Assembly (NCBI RefSeq): GCF_000377745.1
Contig: NZ_KB898708.1
Coordinates: 124,001 to 188,000 of the forward strand
DNA length: 64,000 nt
Direction of reading: 5' to 3'
From: Gilvimarinus chinensis DSM 19667
Lineage (GTDB): Bacteria; Pseudomonadota; Gammaproteobacteria; Pseudomonadales; Cellvibrionaceae
Positions 19,811 to 30,204 of the stretch are shown one piece after another (position 1 is the first letter of the stretch; each line of letters opens with the position of its first letter). The position numbers and the translations under genes were made by a program. The notes beneath the pieces are model-generated. The model saw nothing but the letters and a program-made list of their open reading frames with translations, made no database searches and was not told where the DNA came from.

Positions 19811-20296
19811 ATGGCAACAAATGCCAATCAAAACATCAATTCTGACGATCCGGTACTGCAGTGGGTCACCTTTCGCCTGGATGGTGAAACCTATGGGATC
19901 AATGTTATGCAGGTGCAAGAGGTCTTGCGGTATTCAGAGATCGCTCCTGTGCCCGGTGCACCAGCGTATGTGTTAGGCATCATTAATTTGCGCGGCAATG
20001 TTGTCACGGTAATCGATACTCGCCACCGATTTGCATTGCCAGCAGGAGAAGTTACCGATAATACTCGCATTGTTATTATTGAAACTGATAGCCATGTGAT
20101 CGGTATTCTGGTTGATAGCGTGGCTGAGGTGGTATACCTGCGACAGTCCGAAATCGAGATGGCGCCGAATGTGGGCAATGAAGAAAGCGCTAAGTTTATT
20201 CAGGGCGTATGCCACAAGAACGACGAATTGTTAATATTAATCGAACTCAATAAACTGCTTACGAATGAAGAGTGGGCGGAGTTGGATGAAATCTAA
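19811..20296 (+). CDS. cheW: Chemotaxis coupling protein CheW
   Basis: CheW bridges chemoreceptors and CheA. The ATG preceded by GAGG gives 161 residues; a GTG six codons upstream is less likely. The sequence is nearly uniform with other polar-flagellate CheW proteins: ILQWVTFRLD-like start, INVMQVQEVLRY, GIINLRGNVVTVIDTR, VDSVAEVVYL. It follows parP after about 105 bp that contain no clear terminator, so it is probably cotranscribed. Confidence 0.96.
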   Translation: MATNANQNINSDDPVLQWVTFRLDGETYGINVMQVQEVLRYSEIAPVPGAPAYVLGIINLRGNVVTVIDTRHRFALPAGEVTDNTRIVIIETDSHVIGILVDSVAEVVYLRQSEIEMAPNVGNEESAKFIQGVCHKNDELLILIELNKLLTNEEWAELDEI

Positions 20297-20307
20297 CGGA
20301 AGGGCGA

Positions 20308-20688
20308 ATGGCAGCTCAATTGATTAGCGCTTCGTGGGTATTGTTTTTTTGTGGTGTAACCGCGTGCGTTGCACTTCTTGCCATAAGTTTGGCGATCACT
20401 GCCCGAGCTCAAGCTCGAAGTGTTCAGCGGGACATTGCTAAGTTAAACAAAGATCTTACTGCTATCAAAACGGGTGCTGTGGGGATGGGGCGGCGCATTA
20501 TTGCCATGGAAGAATCGCACCCACAGTACCAGTCTTCCGGAGCACTAAACTCTGAAGGCTCTCGTCCCTATACCGAAGCGACCCATTTACTCTCTCTTGG
20601 CTTGGACAAAGATGAAGTGGCGAGTCGCTGCGGCCTGTCGCGGGCCGAGGCATCCTTGCTTGACGCTCTGCGAAAAAAATCCAATTAA
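20308..20688 (+). CDS. DUF2802 membrane protein of the chemotaxis operon
   Basis: A 126-residue protein with one N-terminal membrane helix (about 5-27), a helical charged segment and a C-terminal helix-turn-helix-like stretch (ATHLLSLGLDKDEVASRCGLSRAEASLL). This matches the DUF2802 family, found directly after cheW in Pseudomonas-type motility operons. Function unknown. Its stop is 7 nt from the end of the convergent yciK, and no terminator was seen between them. Confidence 0.8.
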   Translation: MAAQLISASWVLFFCGVTACVALLAISLAITARAQARSVQRDIAKLNKDLTAIKTGAVGMGRRIIAMEESHPQYQSSGALNSEGSRPYTEATHLLSLGLDKDEVASRCGLSRAEASLLDALRKKSN

Positions 20689-20695
20689 TCAGCAT

Positions 20696-21457
20696 CTATT
20701 GGGCATTAAATCGTTGCCCGGTGATGTTTTGGCTGTCCTCTCCTATTAGATACAAATACAGCGGCATTAGGTCTTCGGGGGTTTTCAAGGTTGAAGGGTC
20801 TTCTGCTGGGTAGGCCGCCGCACGCATCTGCGTTCGGGTGGCGCCAGGGTTGATGCTATTGACATGAATCTCATCGTCGGCCAGTTCGTCCGCCAGCGTT
20901 TGCATTAGGTTCTCTTGCGCCGCTTTGCTGGCAGCGTAGGCACCCCAATAGGCCCGCCCTTGGCGACCCACACTTGAGCCCGTAAAAACGATGCTGGCGT
21001 GGCTTGCGCGTAGCAAAAGAGGTAGCAGTGCTTGGCTCAACATAAAGGGTGCGTTAACGTTGACTTGCATTACTCGGCTCCAGGTGTCACACGCGTAGTC
21101 ACGTAGTGGCATTCGGTCTCCAAGCTCTGAGGCGTTGTGCAGTATGCCATCCAGCTGTCCAAATTCTGCTTCAAGAATGTTGCACATCTCAGTAAAGTCT
21201 GACTCTTTGGCGCCTTCGAAATTAATAGGGTAAATAGCTGGCTGCGGCAGGCCTGCCGCTTCTATTTCATCGTAGACAGTTTCAAGTTTTTGTAAGGTGC
21301 GCCCTGTTAAAACCACGGTCGCGCCGTACTGCGCAAAGGTAATAGCCGCTGTCCGGCCTATGCCGCCACCGGCGCCAGTAACAAGAATAATCTTATTTTG
21401 CAGTAAGTTTTGACGGGGCTTATAGTCAGCGGGCAGAGTTTTAATGTGCTCATTCAT
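20696..21457 (-). CDS. yciK: YciK-type short-chain dehydrogenase
   Basis: An SDR oxidoreductase of 253 residues with the NAD(P) motif VTGAGGGIG, the HNAS equivalent ILHNASELG, catalytic Ser in VFTGSSVG and the YxxxK motif YAASK. The start is taken at the ATG giving MNEHIKTL, 7 nt after the mupP stop; longer upstream reading would run into mupP. The N-terminus LPADYKPRQNLLQNKIILVTG resembles YciK, which usually follows this phosphatase in Pseudomonas. The physiological substrate is not established. Confidence 0.87.
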   Translation of the reverse strand: MNEHIKTLPADYKPRQNLLQNKIILVTGAGGGIGRTAAITFAQYGATVVLTGRTLQKLETVYDEIEAAGLPQPAIYPINFEGAKESDFTEMCNILEAEFGQLDGILHNASELGDRMPLRDYACDTWSRVMQVNVNAPFMLSQALLPLLLRASHASIVFTGSSVGRQGRAYWGAYAASKAAQENLMQTLADELADDEIHVNSINPGATRTQMRAAAYPAEDPSTLKTPEDLMPLYLYLIGEDSQNITGQRFNAQ

Positions 21458-21464
21458 AGTGTGT

Positions 21465-22142
21465 TTAATTTCGAAAAAGTTGACGTAAAAGCTTGGGAAG
21501 TTGAAGCGGGTCGCTAACGGTGTGGTCCGCATGCCACTGGGCTGGGTCGTCCTGAGGTTCGATGTAACCATAGGTACAGGCGATAGTGGTTGCCCCACAG
21601 GCCTTGCCACAGTCGATATCTCGCTTGTGATCACCTAAATAAATGATTTCCTGTGGCGAGCAGCCGAAATGGGTCGCCGCTAAGAGCAGAGACTCAGGGT
21701 CTGGTTTTCGATGCGTCACATGATCTGGGCAAATTACAATACTTGGGGGGGAGGGGAAGCGCATCTGCTCGAGAAGCGCTTGGGTATACAGTTCGGGTTT
21801 GTTGGTGGCAATTCCCCAGCCAATTTGGTTGTCCGTAAGCCACTGTAACAACTGATCAATTCCAGAAAAGGCTTTTGTGTGCACGGCAACATTGAGCAAG
21901 TACAGCTCCAGTAAACGGCTGCGTAAACTTTCAAAATTATCGCTGCCAGGTTCCTCGTTAAAAGCCTGTTGAATTAATGCCGCAGCACCGTTAGAAACGC
22001 TAAGTCTTATCTTAGCCTTATCCAAGGGTGGTAGTTTTTGCTCTATCCGAAGCCGGTTAAGCGCTGCCGCTAGATCGTCGGCGGTATCGAGTAAGGTGCC
22101 ATCAAGATCGAACATGACGGCCTGGTAGTTTACTGTATTCAC
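21465..22142 (-). CDS. mupP: HAD phosphatase, MupP type (N-acetylmuramate-6-phosphate phosphatase)
   Basis: A 225-residue HAD-superfamily phosphatase starting at GTG, with motif I FDLDGTLLDTADD, motif II Thr in ATNKP and motif III/IV GDHKRDI. Overall pattern and position (between ubiG and yciK) match Pseudomonas MupP, which removes phosphate from MurNAc-6P in the peptidoglycan recycling shortcut to UDP-MurNAc. Phosphoglycolate phosphatase (Gph) is the close alternative; the ubiG-mupP-yciK order favours MupP. Confidence 0.8.
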   Translation of the reverse strand: MNTVNYQAVMFDLDGTLLDTADDLAAALNRLRIEQKLPPLDKAKIRLSVSNGAAALIQQAFNEEPGSDNFESLRSRLLELYLLNVAVHTKAFSGIDQLLQWLTDNQIGWGIATNKPELYTQALLEQMRFPSPPSIVICPDHVTHRKPDPESLLLAATHFGCSPQEIIYLGDHKRDIDCGKACGATTIACTYGYIEPQDDPAQWHADHTVSDPLQLPKLLRQLFRN

Positions 22143-22149
22143 GTAGGGC

Positions 22150-22875
22150 CTAATGGTTTTTTTGTGTGTGCATAAGATAATTCACGCTCACATCGTTGGG
22201 GGCAAGTTTAAAGCTTTTACTGATAGGGTTGTAACTGATGCCACAGGTGTCGATTAAGTTGAGCCCCGCCTGGCGAGCAAAGCCAGCCAGCTCTGAAGGT
22301 TTTATAAATTTGGCGTAGTCGTGAGTACCTTTTGGCAGTAAATTCAGAATGTATTCGGCGCCAACCACAGCTAAGCCCCAGGATTTAGGGGTGCGGTTAA
22401 GGGTCGAAAAAAACACGTGGCCGCCGGGTTTTACCAAATTTGCGCAGGCTTGTACGATGCTGGCAGGGTCTGGAACATGCTCCAGCATTTCCAGGCAGGT
22501 AACAACGTCGAAGTGTCCCGGCTGTTGCGTGGCCATTTCTTCGGCACTAATTAAATTGTAGTTAATCGTTAAGTTACTTTGCTCGGCGTGCTTTTGTGCA
22601 ACGTCAAGTGGGGCTTTTCCCAGGTCAATACCAGTGACGCTGGCGCCGCGAAGGGCCATGGCCTCGCAGAGAATGCCGCCGCCACAACCTACGTCAAGCA
22701 CGCTTTTTTCGGCTAAAGAGGCGCGCTCATCGATGTAATTGGCTCGCAGTGGGTTCATGTCGTGCAAAGGGCGAAATTCACCCTCTGGGTCCCACCAGCG
22801 CTCTGCTACTTGCTCAAATTTGGCGATTTCTTCTGCATCGCAATTGATTGAGTGGGTTTGCTCGTTAGGGGTCAT
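22150..22875 (-). CDS. ubiG: Ubiquinone biosynthesis O-methyltransferase UbiG
   Basis: UbiG performs both O-methylations in ubiquinone synthesis. The ATG overlapping the mtaD stop (ATGA), with GGAG about 7 bp upstream, gives 241 residues, the normal length. Visible motifs are [28 protein letters not shown] motif [17 protein letters not shown] and [11 protein letters not shown]. The gene lies in a tight four-gene minus-strand operon. Confidence 0.95.
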   Translation of the reverse strand: MTPNEQTHSINCDAEEIAKFEQVAERWWDPEGEFRPLHDMNPLRANYIDERASLAEKSVLDVGCGGGILCEAMALRGASVTGIDLGKAPLDVAQKHAEQSNLTINYNLISAEEMATQQPGHFDVVTCLEMLEHVPDPASIVQACANLVKPGGHVFFSTLNRTPKSWGLAVVGAEYILNLLPKGTHDYAKFIKPSELAGFARQAGLNLIDTCGISYNPISKSFKLAPNDVSVNYLMHTQKNH

Positions 22876-24212
22876 GCTCTGCTCCGGGGGGTAGATTGAA
22901 TTCGAGCCGCCCATGTCTGGGTTCGCGTTTTGATCTCTCGCTCGTTCAAGGTTTGCAGGTGGCCTGATAATAAAAGGGCCCTTCCAGCGGCCCAAACATG
23001 GCTTACGACCATCGAACGGTTGTTGTACGCAATCGCTGAAACTGGATCGTACATAGGGTAATTAGCAATATTATCAATTTGTAGGGCTGTAATATCGGCA
23101 GATTTTCCAACTTCAAGTGAGCCGGTGATGTGATCAACTCCCAGGGCTTTTGCCCCGTTGATGGTCGCGCAGGCCAAGGCCTGATGTGCATTCATGGCCG
23201 CAGGATTTCCGCTGACAGCTTTGGCGAGAAGTGCAGCGGTTTGTAGTTCCTCGAGCAAGTTGAGATTGTTGTTACTGGCAGCACCGTCGGTGCCCAAAGC
23301 AACGTTCACACCGGCTCGATGTAGTTTGTCTACCGGGCAGAGTCCGCTTGCCAGCTTTAGGTTGGATTCCGGACAGTGGATAACGTGGGCGCCATGACTG
23401 GCGAGCGTCTGTATGTCGTCATCCGTTAGCTGCGTCGCGTGTACACATTGAGTCTGCGGGGTCAATAATCCCAACTGCTGTAGTCGTTCTATTGGACGTA
23501 GGCCCGTCTCAGCGATGGCCTCTGCAACCTCTTTAGCCGTTTCTTGTACATGAATTTGTACCGGAGCTTCAAGCTCTCCCGCTAAAGTAACCACGCGTTG
23601 CAGGTGTTCGTCGGATACCGTATAGGGCGCATGTGGACCAAAGCCTATGCGAATTAGGTCATCGCCTCGATATTCATCATGCAGGGCCAGGCCCTTAGAG
23701 AAATACTCATCGGGACCATCTCCCCAGGCGGTGGGAAAATCAAGAATGGGAAAGGTAATTTGCGCTCGTATATGAGCCCGACGGGCAACTTGAGCGGCTT
23801 GCTCTGGAAAAAAGTACATGTCAGAAAAGCAGGTAATACCCGAGCGGATCATCTCGGCGATCGCCAGTTCTGTCCCGTCGCGCACAAACTCTGCATCTAC
23901 GTGTTGCGCTTCGGCCGGCCAGATATGCTCATTAAGCCAAGACTCCAATGGATAATCATCTGCGAATCCTCGCAGCAGGCTCATGGCGGCGTGACCGTGA
24001 GCGTTGATCAGCCCCGGAATCAGAATATGACGATCAAGATTAAGGGTCTGCTCCGCAAGGAAACGCTTTTCAGCTTCCTCAAACGGGGTGATGGCAATTA
24101 TTTTTTGCCCATGAACGGCGATGGCACAATTCTCTAATACCCTGTTGGAGGGGATAACCGGGACAATCCAGCGCGCTTTGATCAATAACTGTACAGCCTG
24201 CTTGGCGGGCAT
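22872..24212 (-). CDS. mtaD: MTA/SAH deaminase-type amidohydrolase
   Basis: A 446-residue TRZ/ATZ-family metal-dependent amidohydrolase, probably deaminating 5'-methylthioadenosine and/or S-adenosylhomocysteine. Metal ligands are visible in [32 protein letters not shown] and the late Asp of [11 protein letters not shown]. The start has GGGAG 5 bp upstream. Its coupling to ubiG, a SAM-dependent methyltransferase that releases SAH, fits a methyl-cycle role. The exact substrate cannot be decided from sequence. Confidence 0.85.
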   Translation of the reverse strand: MPAKQAVQLLIKARWIVPVIPSNRVLENCAIAVHGQKIIAITPFEEAEKRFLAEQTLNLDRHILIPGLINAHGHAAMSLLRGFADDYPLESWLNEHIWPAEAQHVDAEFVRDGTELAIAEMIRSGITCFSDMYFFPEQAAQVARRAHIRAQITFPILDFPTAWGDGPDEYFSKGLALHDEYRGDDLIRIGFGPHAPYTVSDEHLQRVVTLAGELEAPVQIHVQETAKEVAEAIAETGLRPIERLQQLGLLTPQTQCVHATQLTDDDIQTLASHGAHVIHCPESNLKLASGLCPVDKLHRAGVNVALGTDGAASNNNLNLLEELQTAALLAKAVSGNPAAMNAHQALACATINGAKALGVDHITGSLEVGKSADITALQIDNIANYPMYDPVSAIAYNNRSMVVSHVWAAGRALLLSGHLQTLNEREIKTRTQTWAARIQSTPRSRA

Positions 24213-24444
24213 AGTGGCTCCCTTGGATGCAACCTTTCCACAAAGTTCGATTATATCTCAACGACGCTTGTGTGTGGGTTTGACGGGCTTCACTGTGTCA
24301 CCTATCCATCTGATTTTATGGTAATATTGAGCACTTTACCTTGACCGTGTTAACCGCGGTGCAAGTCGGCAGGATTAAGGTCTCGCCTCCTGTTCTGAGC
24401 AGGGCCTACACACCGCTTTACGACAATAAGGAACCCGTTGATCC

Positions 24445-27036
24445 ATGGGCGATTTAGCGAAAGAAGTTTTACCCGTCAATATTGAAGATGAGCTCAAGCA
24501 GTCCTATTTGGATTATGCCATGAGCGTAATTGTTGGACGGGCTTTGCCCGACGTGCGCGATGGCTTAAAACCGGTGCACAGGCGCGTGCTTTTCGCCATG
24601 AGCGAGTTAAAAAACGACTGGAACAAATCCTACCTGAAGTCCGCGCGTGTAGTGGGTGATGTGATCGGTAAATACCACCCTCATGGCGATTCCGCGGTTT
24701 ACGACACAGTCGTACGTATGGCTCAGCCATTTTCTCTGCGCTACACCCTCGTCGACGGCCAGGGTAACTTCGGTTCGATCGATGGTGACAACGCTGCGGC
24801 CATGCGTTACACCGAAGTGCGCATGAAGAAGATCGCCCACGAGCTGTTGGCTGATCTTGACAAGGAAACGGTCGACTATGTGCCCAACTACGATGGCAGC
24901 GAACAAATTCCTGATGTGCTGCCGACGCGAGTGCCCAACCTGTTGGTGAATGGCTCGTCGGGCATTGCTGTGGGCATGGCCACCAATATTCCGCCACACA
25001 ACCTGCGCGAAGTGGTGCAAGGCTGTTTGGCTCTGATTGATAACGAAGACATCAGCATTGATGAGTTGATGGAGTTTATTCCCGGTCCGGACTTTCCGAC
25101 AGGGGCAATCATTAATGGCCGGGCGGGTATTGTTCAGGCCTATCGCACGGGGCGTGGCCGGATTTACGTGCGTGCGAAAGCAGATATCGAAGTCGACGAA
25201 AAAACCGGCCGCGAAACTATTATTGTCACCGAAATTCCTTATCAGCTGAATAAGGCGCGTTTAATTGAGCGTATTGCTGAGCTGGTTAAAGAAAAGAAAA
25301 TCGAAGGCATCAGTGAGCTGCGCGACGAGTCTGATAAAGACGGTTTACGGGTTGTTATTGAGGTAAAACGCAACGAGTCCGCTGAGGTGTTGCTCAATAA
25401 CCTATACGCGCAAACTCAGCTGCAGAATGTATTTGGTATCAACATTGTTGCCCTGTTGGATGGCCAGCCTAAAGTTCTTAACTTAAAAGAGCTGCTTGAG
25501 GCGTTTGTGCGTCATCGCCGCGAAGTGGTCACTCGTCGTACCGTTTATCTGTTGCGCAAGGCCCGTGAGCGCGGCCACATTCTAGAAGGTCTGGCGGTCG
25601 CCATCGCTAATATCGACCCTGTTATTGAGTTGATTAAAAGCTCTCCAACGCCAGCGGACGCTAAAGAAGGCTTGATAGCGCGCGGTTGGGAGGCCTCTGA
25701 AATGGGGCAGTTCCTTGAGCGTGCCGGCGAAGACGCTTGCCGCCCTGAAGATTTGCCCGATTCGTTCGGTATGCGCGACGGCAAGTACTATTTGTCGCCG
25801 ACCCAGGCTCAGGCGATCCTGGAGTTACGCCTGCATCGCCTGACGGGTATGGAACACGACAAGCTGATTGCGGAGTACAGCGAAAAGCTTGAGCAAATCG
25901 CCGAATACCTTGAAATTTTGGGTAATTTTGAGCGTTTGATGCAGGTGATTCGTGAAGAGCTGGAAGCGATTGTTGAAGAATACGGTGATGAGCGTCGTAC
26001 CGAAATTACCGCATCGACTCTGGATTTGACCGTTGAAGACCTGATTAACGAAGAGCAGCGTGTGGTGACGATTTCCCACGGCGGCTACGCGAAGAGTCAG
26101 CCGCTGGCTGATTATCAGGCGCAGCGTCGCGGCGGAATGGGCAAGTCCGCCACCTCCGTTAAAGACGAAGATTTTGTTGAACACCTGTTGATTGCCAGTA
26201 CCCACGATACAGTGCTGTGCTTTACCAGTGCCGGTAAAGTGTACTGGCTCAAGGTCTATCAAATTCCCGTAGCTGGAAGACAGTCCCGTGGACGCCCGGT
26301 GGTGAACTTAATGCCGCTGGAAGACGGGGAGCGTATTACCTCTATCCTTCCTGTGCGTGAGTTTGATGCCGATCACTTTGTGTTTATGGCCACCGAAAAA
26401 GGCACAGTGAAGAAGACCTCTTTGGATCAGTTCTCGCGCCCGCGCAGTGTTGGCTTACGAGCCATTGATTTGGATGAGGGCGACCATCTGGTGTACACCG
26501 CCATTACCAACGGTGATCGAGATATTATTTTGTTCGCCAGTAACGGTAAAGCGGCGCGTTTCAACGAGTCGGCTGTTCGCTCTATGGGGCGTATCAGTCG
26601 TGGTGTGCGCGGCATAAAGATGGCCGAAGGCCAATCGGTGATCGGTATGGTTGTGCCTGTTGAGGACGGCAAGGTGCTTACCGTCAGTGAAAATGGCTAT
26701 GGCAAACGTACCGAGGTGGAAGAATTTCCGGCTAAAGGTCGTGGCGGCCAGGGTGTGATCGCAATGGCAGCCAGTGAGCGTAATGGGCCGCTGGTGGGGG
26801 CTGTACAGGTACTTGACGGCGAAGAGATTATGTTGATCTCTGACCAAGGGACATTGGTGCGCACCCGCGTTGATGAAGTGTCTGTGTTGAGTCGTAACAC
26901 TCAAGGTGTTCGGTTGATTAAACTGCGAGAAAATGAGCATTTGAAAGGTGCTGCTCGTATTGAAGATGCCGGTGATGAGGATGCCGAAGACGAATCCACT
27001 GAGGCTGATAATGCGGCGCAATCAGATGAGGATTGA
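24445..27036 (+). CDS. gyrA: DNA gyrase subunit A
   Basis: GyrA cuts and rejoins DNA in the gyrase A2B2 complex. The 863-residue protein starts at ATG with AAGGA upstream and carries catalytic Tyr122 ([10 protein letters not shown]). The quinolone-binding region keeps the wild-type Ser83 and Asp87 ([12 protein letters not shown]). The C-terminal wrapping domain has the six-blade pattern and a GyrA box (QRRGGMGK). It ends in an acidic tail. A divergent mtaD and a 232-bp intergenic region precede it. Confidence 0.98.
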   Translation: MGDLAKEVLPVNIEDELKQSYLDYAMSVIVGRALPDVRDGLKPVHRRVLFAMSELKNDWNKSYLKSARVVGDVIGKYHPHGDSAVYDTVVRMAQPFSLRYTLVDGQGNFGSIDGDNAAAMRYTEVRMKKIAHELLADLDKETVDYVPNYDGSEQIPDVLPTRVPNLLVNGSSGIAVGMATNIPPHNLREVVQGCLALIDNEDISIDELMEFIPGPDFPTGAIINGRAGIVQAYRTGRGRIYVRAKADIEVDEKTGRETIIVTEIPYQLNKARLIERIAELVKEKKIEGISELRDESDKDGLRVVIEVKRNESAEVLLNNLYAQTQLQNVFGINIVALLDGQPKVLNLKELLEAFVRHRREVVTRRTVYLLRKARERGHILEGLAVAIANIDPVIELIKSSPTPADAKEGLIARGWEASEMGQFLERAGEDACRPEDLPDSFGMRDGKYYLSPTQAQAILELRLHRLTGMEHDKLIAEYSEKLEQIAEYLEILGNFERLMQVIREELEAIVEEYGDERRTEITASTLDLTVEDLINEEQRVVTISHGGYAKSQPLADYQAQRRGGMGKSATSVKDEDFVEHLLIASTHDTVLCFTSAGKVYWLKVYQIPVAGRQSRGRPVVNLMPLEDGERITSILPVREFDADHFVFMATEKGTVKKTSLDQFSRPRSVGLRAIDLDEGDHLVYTAITNGDRDIILFASNGKAARFNESAVRSMGRISRGVRGIKMAEGQSVIGMVVPVEDGKVLTVSENGYGKRTEVEEFPAKGRGGQGVIAMAASERNGPLVGAVQVLDGEEIMLISDQGTLVRTRVDEVSVLSRNTQGVRLIKLRENEHLKGAARIEDAGDEDAEDESTEADNAAQSDED

Positions 27037-27043
27037 TAGTTAA

Positions 27044-28141
27044 ATGTCTGATCAAACAAAAGACGCGCTCTTAGCATTACGGAATCGCATCGATACCATT
27101 GACGCCGATATCGGCAAACTGATATCTGAGCGCGCCCGCTGCGCTCAGGAAGTGGCCGATGTGAAAAGTGCAAGTGGTGATGCCGATGTTCTTTTTTATC
27201 GCCCTGAGCGCGAGGCTCAAGTGTTGCGTAAAGCAATGGAGCGCAATGAAGGGCCGTTAAGCGATGAAGAAATGGCTCGCTTATTTCGCGAAATCATGTC
27301 TGCCTGTCTGGCGCTAGAGCAGCCTATTAAGGTGGCCTATCTGGGGCCGGAGGGCACATTCACCCAGCAGGCGGCATTAAAACACTTTGGCCAGTCGGCG
27401 GTGGCCATGCCTTTTTCTGCAATCGACGAAGTGTTTCGTGAGGTAGAAGCCGGTGCCGTGAATTATGGCGTTGTGCCGGTAGAAAATTCCACCGAGGGTG
27501 TTGTTAGCCACACGCTGGATAATTTTATGGGTTCAAACCTGAAAATTTGTGGCGAAGTGGAGTTACGTGTTCACCATAATTTAGTGGTTTCCTCGGTGAC
27601 AAACGTTAACAGCATCAGCCGAATCTACTCTCATGGTCAGTCTTTGGCGCAGTGTCGAAAATGGCTAGACTCCCATTACCCGAAAGCTGAGCGCATAGCG
27701 GTTTCGAGTAACGCCGAGGCTGCTCGCCGCCTGAAGGGGGAGTGGAATGCTGCGGCCATTGCTCCGGCTAAAGCCGCTGAAATTTATGAGCTGGATATAC
27801 TGGCTGAGAAAATCGAAGATCAGCCTGATAACAGCACCCGCTTTTTAATTATCGGCACCGAGCAAGTGCCGGCCAGCGGGCGCGACAAAACCTCTTTACT
27901 GGTGGCTATGCGCAATCAGCCGGGTGCTCTGCATAATTTGTTAGAGCCCTTCCACCGCAATAATATTGATTTGACCCGTGTAGAAACACGCCCTTCGCGC
28001 ACCGGTGTTTGGACCTACGTCTTTTTTGTTGATTTTAACGGCCATGTCGATGAGCCTTTGGTGCATGAAACTTTAAAGGAAGTGGCTACGCGCGTGGCGG
28101 ATTTAAAAATATTAGGCTCATACCCAAAGGCAGTATTGTAA
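27044..28141 (+). CDS. pheA: Bifunctional chorismate mutase/prephenate dehydratase (P-protein)
   Basis: PheA converts chorismate to prephenate and then to phenylpyruvate in phenylalanine synthesis. The 365-residue protein has an N-terminal AroQ mutase (about 8-95; LRNRIDTIDADIGKLISERA), a dehydratase domain (YLGPEGTFTQQAA, VPVENSTEGVV, STRFLIIG) and a C-terminal ACT regulatory domain (NQPGALHNLLEPFHRNNIDL). It starts 7 nt after the gyrA stop; serC, which normally lies between them, is missing. Confidence 0.96.
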   Translation: MSDQTKDALLALRNRIDTIDADIGKLISERARCAQEVADVKSASGDADVLFYRPEREAQVLRKAMERNEGPLSDEEMARLFREIMSACLALEQPIKVAYLGPEGTFTQQAALKHFGQSAVAMPFSAIDEVFREVEAGAVNYGVVPVENSTEGVVSHTLDNFMGSNLKICGEVELRVHHNLVVSSVTNVNSISRIYSHGQSLAQCRKWLDSHYPKAERIAVSSNAEAARRLKGEWNAAAIAPAKAAEIYELDILAEKIEDQPDNSTRFLIIGTEQVPASGRDKTSLLVAMRNQPGALHNLLEPFHRNNIDLTRVETRPSRTGVWTYVFFVDFNGHVDEPLVHETLKEVATRVADLKILGSYPKAVL

Positions 28142-28143
28142 TT

Positions 28144-29052
28144 ATGGTGCAGAGAAAACCACCGATTCGAAAGCTGGTTGTGGTTGGTGCGGGCCTTATT
28201 GGAGGGAGTCTTGCCAAAGGCTTGAAAGAGCGTCAATGCTGTGAGGAAGTTGTTGCCGTTGTGCGCCGCGAAAAAGTAGCCCGCCGAGCGGTTGAAATTG
28301 GCGTGGCTGACCGCGCAGTATTGAGCCTAAGTGATGTCGCCAGCGAACTTAATGGCGACGACTTAATTTTTATTGCGGTACCAACTTTAGCCGTTCCCCA
28401 GGTTTTGGCTGGCATCAAAGGCACCGTTTCCAGTGAAGTGACCATTACCGATGGTGCCAGTGTGAAGGGGAGTGTGGCTGAAGCTGTCTTTGAAGTGTAC
28501 GGCGAATTTCCCGAGCAGGTGGTATTGGGGCATCCGATAGCTGGTTCGGAACAAAGCGGCGTCGATGCGGCGAACCCCAATCTCTACGTCAATCATCGAG
28601 TAATCCTTACCCCTGCGAGCACTACCGGGGCGTCCCACCTACATAAGGTTGCACAGGTTTGGCAAAGTGTGGGGGCTGAAGTTGTAGAAATGTCTATTGC
28701 AGAGCACGATCAAGTGCTTGGGGCCACCAGTCACTTACCTCACGCCATTGCATACTCGTTAGTTGATACACTGGCTCATGATATCGATAACCCCAATATC
28801 TTCCGTTACGCTGCCGGGGGGTTCCGCGATTTTACCCGAATTGCTTCCAGTGACCCATTAATGTGGCACGACATTATGCAGGCGAATAAAAGTGGGGTTC
28901 TTGAGTCGCTGGATCTCTTTATGTCTAATCTCAAGCGGTTACGCAGAGCCATCGAAGATGGCGACAGCGGCTACCTATTAGAAACATTCACCCGCGCTAA
29001 AACAGCGCGCGACCGTTATATCCACTCGCAGGTAAAGCGCGAACCCGCCTGA
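28144..29052 (+). CDS. tyrA: Prephenate dehydrogenase (unfused TyrA)
   Basis: This enzyme oxidises prephenate to 4-hydroxyphenylpyruvate in tyrosine synthesis. The 302-residue protein has an NAD-binding motif VVGAGLIGGSLAKGL, HPIAGSEQSGV and the catalytic-region SHLPHAIAYSLVD. It follows pheA after 2 nt. In Pseudomonas this reading frame is fused to aroA; here it stops and no aroA follows. Cyclohexadienyl (arogenate) activity is also possible. Confidence 0.94.
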   Translation: MVQRKPPIRKLVVVGAGLIGGSLAKGLKERQCCEEVVAVVRREKVARRAVEIGVADRAVLSLSDVASELNGDDLIFIAVPTLAVPQVLAGIKGTVSSEVTITDGASVKGSVAEAVFEVYGEFPEQVVLGHPIAGSEQSGVDAANPNLYVNHRVILTPASTTGASHLHKVAQVWQSVGAEVVEMSIAEHDQVLGATSHLPHAIAYSLVDTLAHDIDNPNIFRYAAGGFRDFTRIASSDPLMWHDIMQANKSGVLESLDLFMSNLKRLRRAIEDGDSGYLLETFTRAKTARDRYIHSQVKREPA

Positions 29053-29155
29053 GCACTGGCTAAGGGTATAAGCATAGAAGTATTCGTTTGTTCACTTTAC
29101 CTCTAAAACACGTTACCTTGCGCCGGTTTAAGATGAATAGCGGAATAACTTTGTC

Positions 29156-29161
29156 TATAAT
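29156..29161 (+). promoter_or_regulatory. -10 element of a probable cysDN promoter
   Basis: A perfect TATAAT lies about 50 bp before cysD in an intergenic region of some 160 bp. No good -35 hexamer sits 16-18 bp upstream, as is usual for promoters that need an activator. CysB would be the expected activator for sulfate-assimilation genes, but no CysB site could be defined. Confidence 0.5.
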
Positions 29162-29218
29162 ACGCGCCTCCTGACGCCAGGTTGGCGGTTAACTTTTGAT
29201 CAACAGACTGTGAGCGGC

Positions 29219-30130
29219 ATGTCCGAGCAATATAATCTTACCCATCTAAAGCAGCTTGAAGCTGAAAGTATTCAAATCATCCGTGAAGTTGCGGCAGAGT
29301 TCGATAATCCGGTGATGCTGTACTCCATCGGCAAAGATTCGGCAGTGATGATGCACCTAGCTTTAAAAGCCTTCCATCCTGGAAAACCTCCTTTTCCGTT
29401 GTTGCATGTGGATACAACGTGGAAATTTCGTGAAATGATTGAGTTTCGCGACAATCGGGTGAAAGAGCTAGGCTGGGACTTGATGGTGCATATCAACCAG
29501 GAAGGAGTTGATATGGGAGTGGGGCCGTTTACCCACGGCAGCGCCAAACACACCGACATCATGAAAACCCAGGCCTTGAAGCAGGCGTTAGATAAGTACA
29601 AGTTTGATGCAGCTTTTGGTGGCGCTCGTCGCGACGAAGAGAAATCTCGAGCGAAAGAGCGTGTGTACTCTTTCCGCGATCGCAACCATCGTTGGGACCC
29701 TAAAAACCAGCGTCCGGAGTTATGGAGCATTTACAACGGCCGTGTTGACCAAGGCGAAAGCATTCGTGTGTTCCCATTATCCAACTGGACAGAGTTGGAC
29801 ATCTGGCAGTACATCCATCTTGAGAATATTCCACTGGTGCCTTTGTACTTTGCTGCCAAGCGCCCAGTTGTGGAGCGCGACGGCACCCTCATTATGGTAG
29901 ATGACGAGCGTATGCCACTAGAGCCCGGGGAAGAGGTGCAAGAAAAAATGGTGCGCTTTAGAACCCTGGGATGTTATCCGCTTACCGGTGCTGTAGAGTC
30001 AGAAGCGACAACTCTGCCAGAAATTATTCAAGAGATGCTGCTGACCACAACATCAGAACGGCAAGGTCGAGTTATCGATCATGATAGCGCGGGCTCCATG
30101 GAGAAGAAAAAACAAGAAGGCTACTTCTAA
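29219..30130 (+). CDS. cysD: Sulfate adenylyltransferase subunit 2 CysD
   Basis: CysD makes adenylyl sulfate from sulfate and ATP, with CysN supplying energy by GTP hydrolysis. The 303-residue protein belongs to the PAPS-reductase/ATP-pyrophosphatase fold, with the PP-loop [14 protein letters not shown] and [18 protein letters not shown]. It ends in [12 protein letters not shown], as in other CysD proteins. The start is ATG 29219; GTG 29210 would add three residues. Confidence 0.96.
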   Translation: MSEQYNLTHLKQLEAESIQIIREVAAEFDNPVMLYSIGKDSAVMMHLALKAFHPGKPPFPLLHVDTTWKFREMIEFRDNRVKELGWDLMVHINQEGVDMGVGPFTHGSAKHTDIMKTQALKQALDKYKFDAAFGGARRDEEKSRAKERVYSFRDRNHRWDPKNQRPELWSIYNGRVDQGESIRVFPLSNWTELDIWQYIHLENIPLVPLYFAAKRPVVERDGTLIMVDDERMPLEPGEEVQEKMVRFRTLGCYPLTGAVESEATTLPEIIQEMLLTTTSERQGRVIDHDSAGSMEKKKQEGYF

Positions 30131-30204
30131 GAGTTTTTTTGTTCGTTTTCTATTCGGGTAGAGGCTTGGCCTCCCCAAAAAGTTATTTAATTTGAGAGTG
30201 CAAA

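Noticed and set aside
24676-24730. Possible quinolone-resistance change in gyrA
   Set aside because: Ser83 and Asp87 are the wild-type residues, so no resistance substitution is present.
24601-25020. Minus-strand open frames across gyrA
   Set aside because: They lie wholly within an unmistakable gyrA frame, show no ribosome site and give His/Arg-rich translations typical of antisense shadows.
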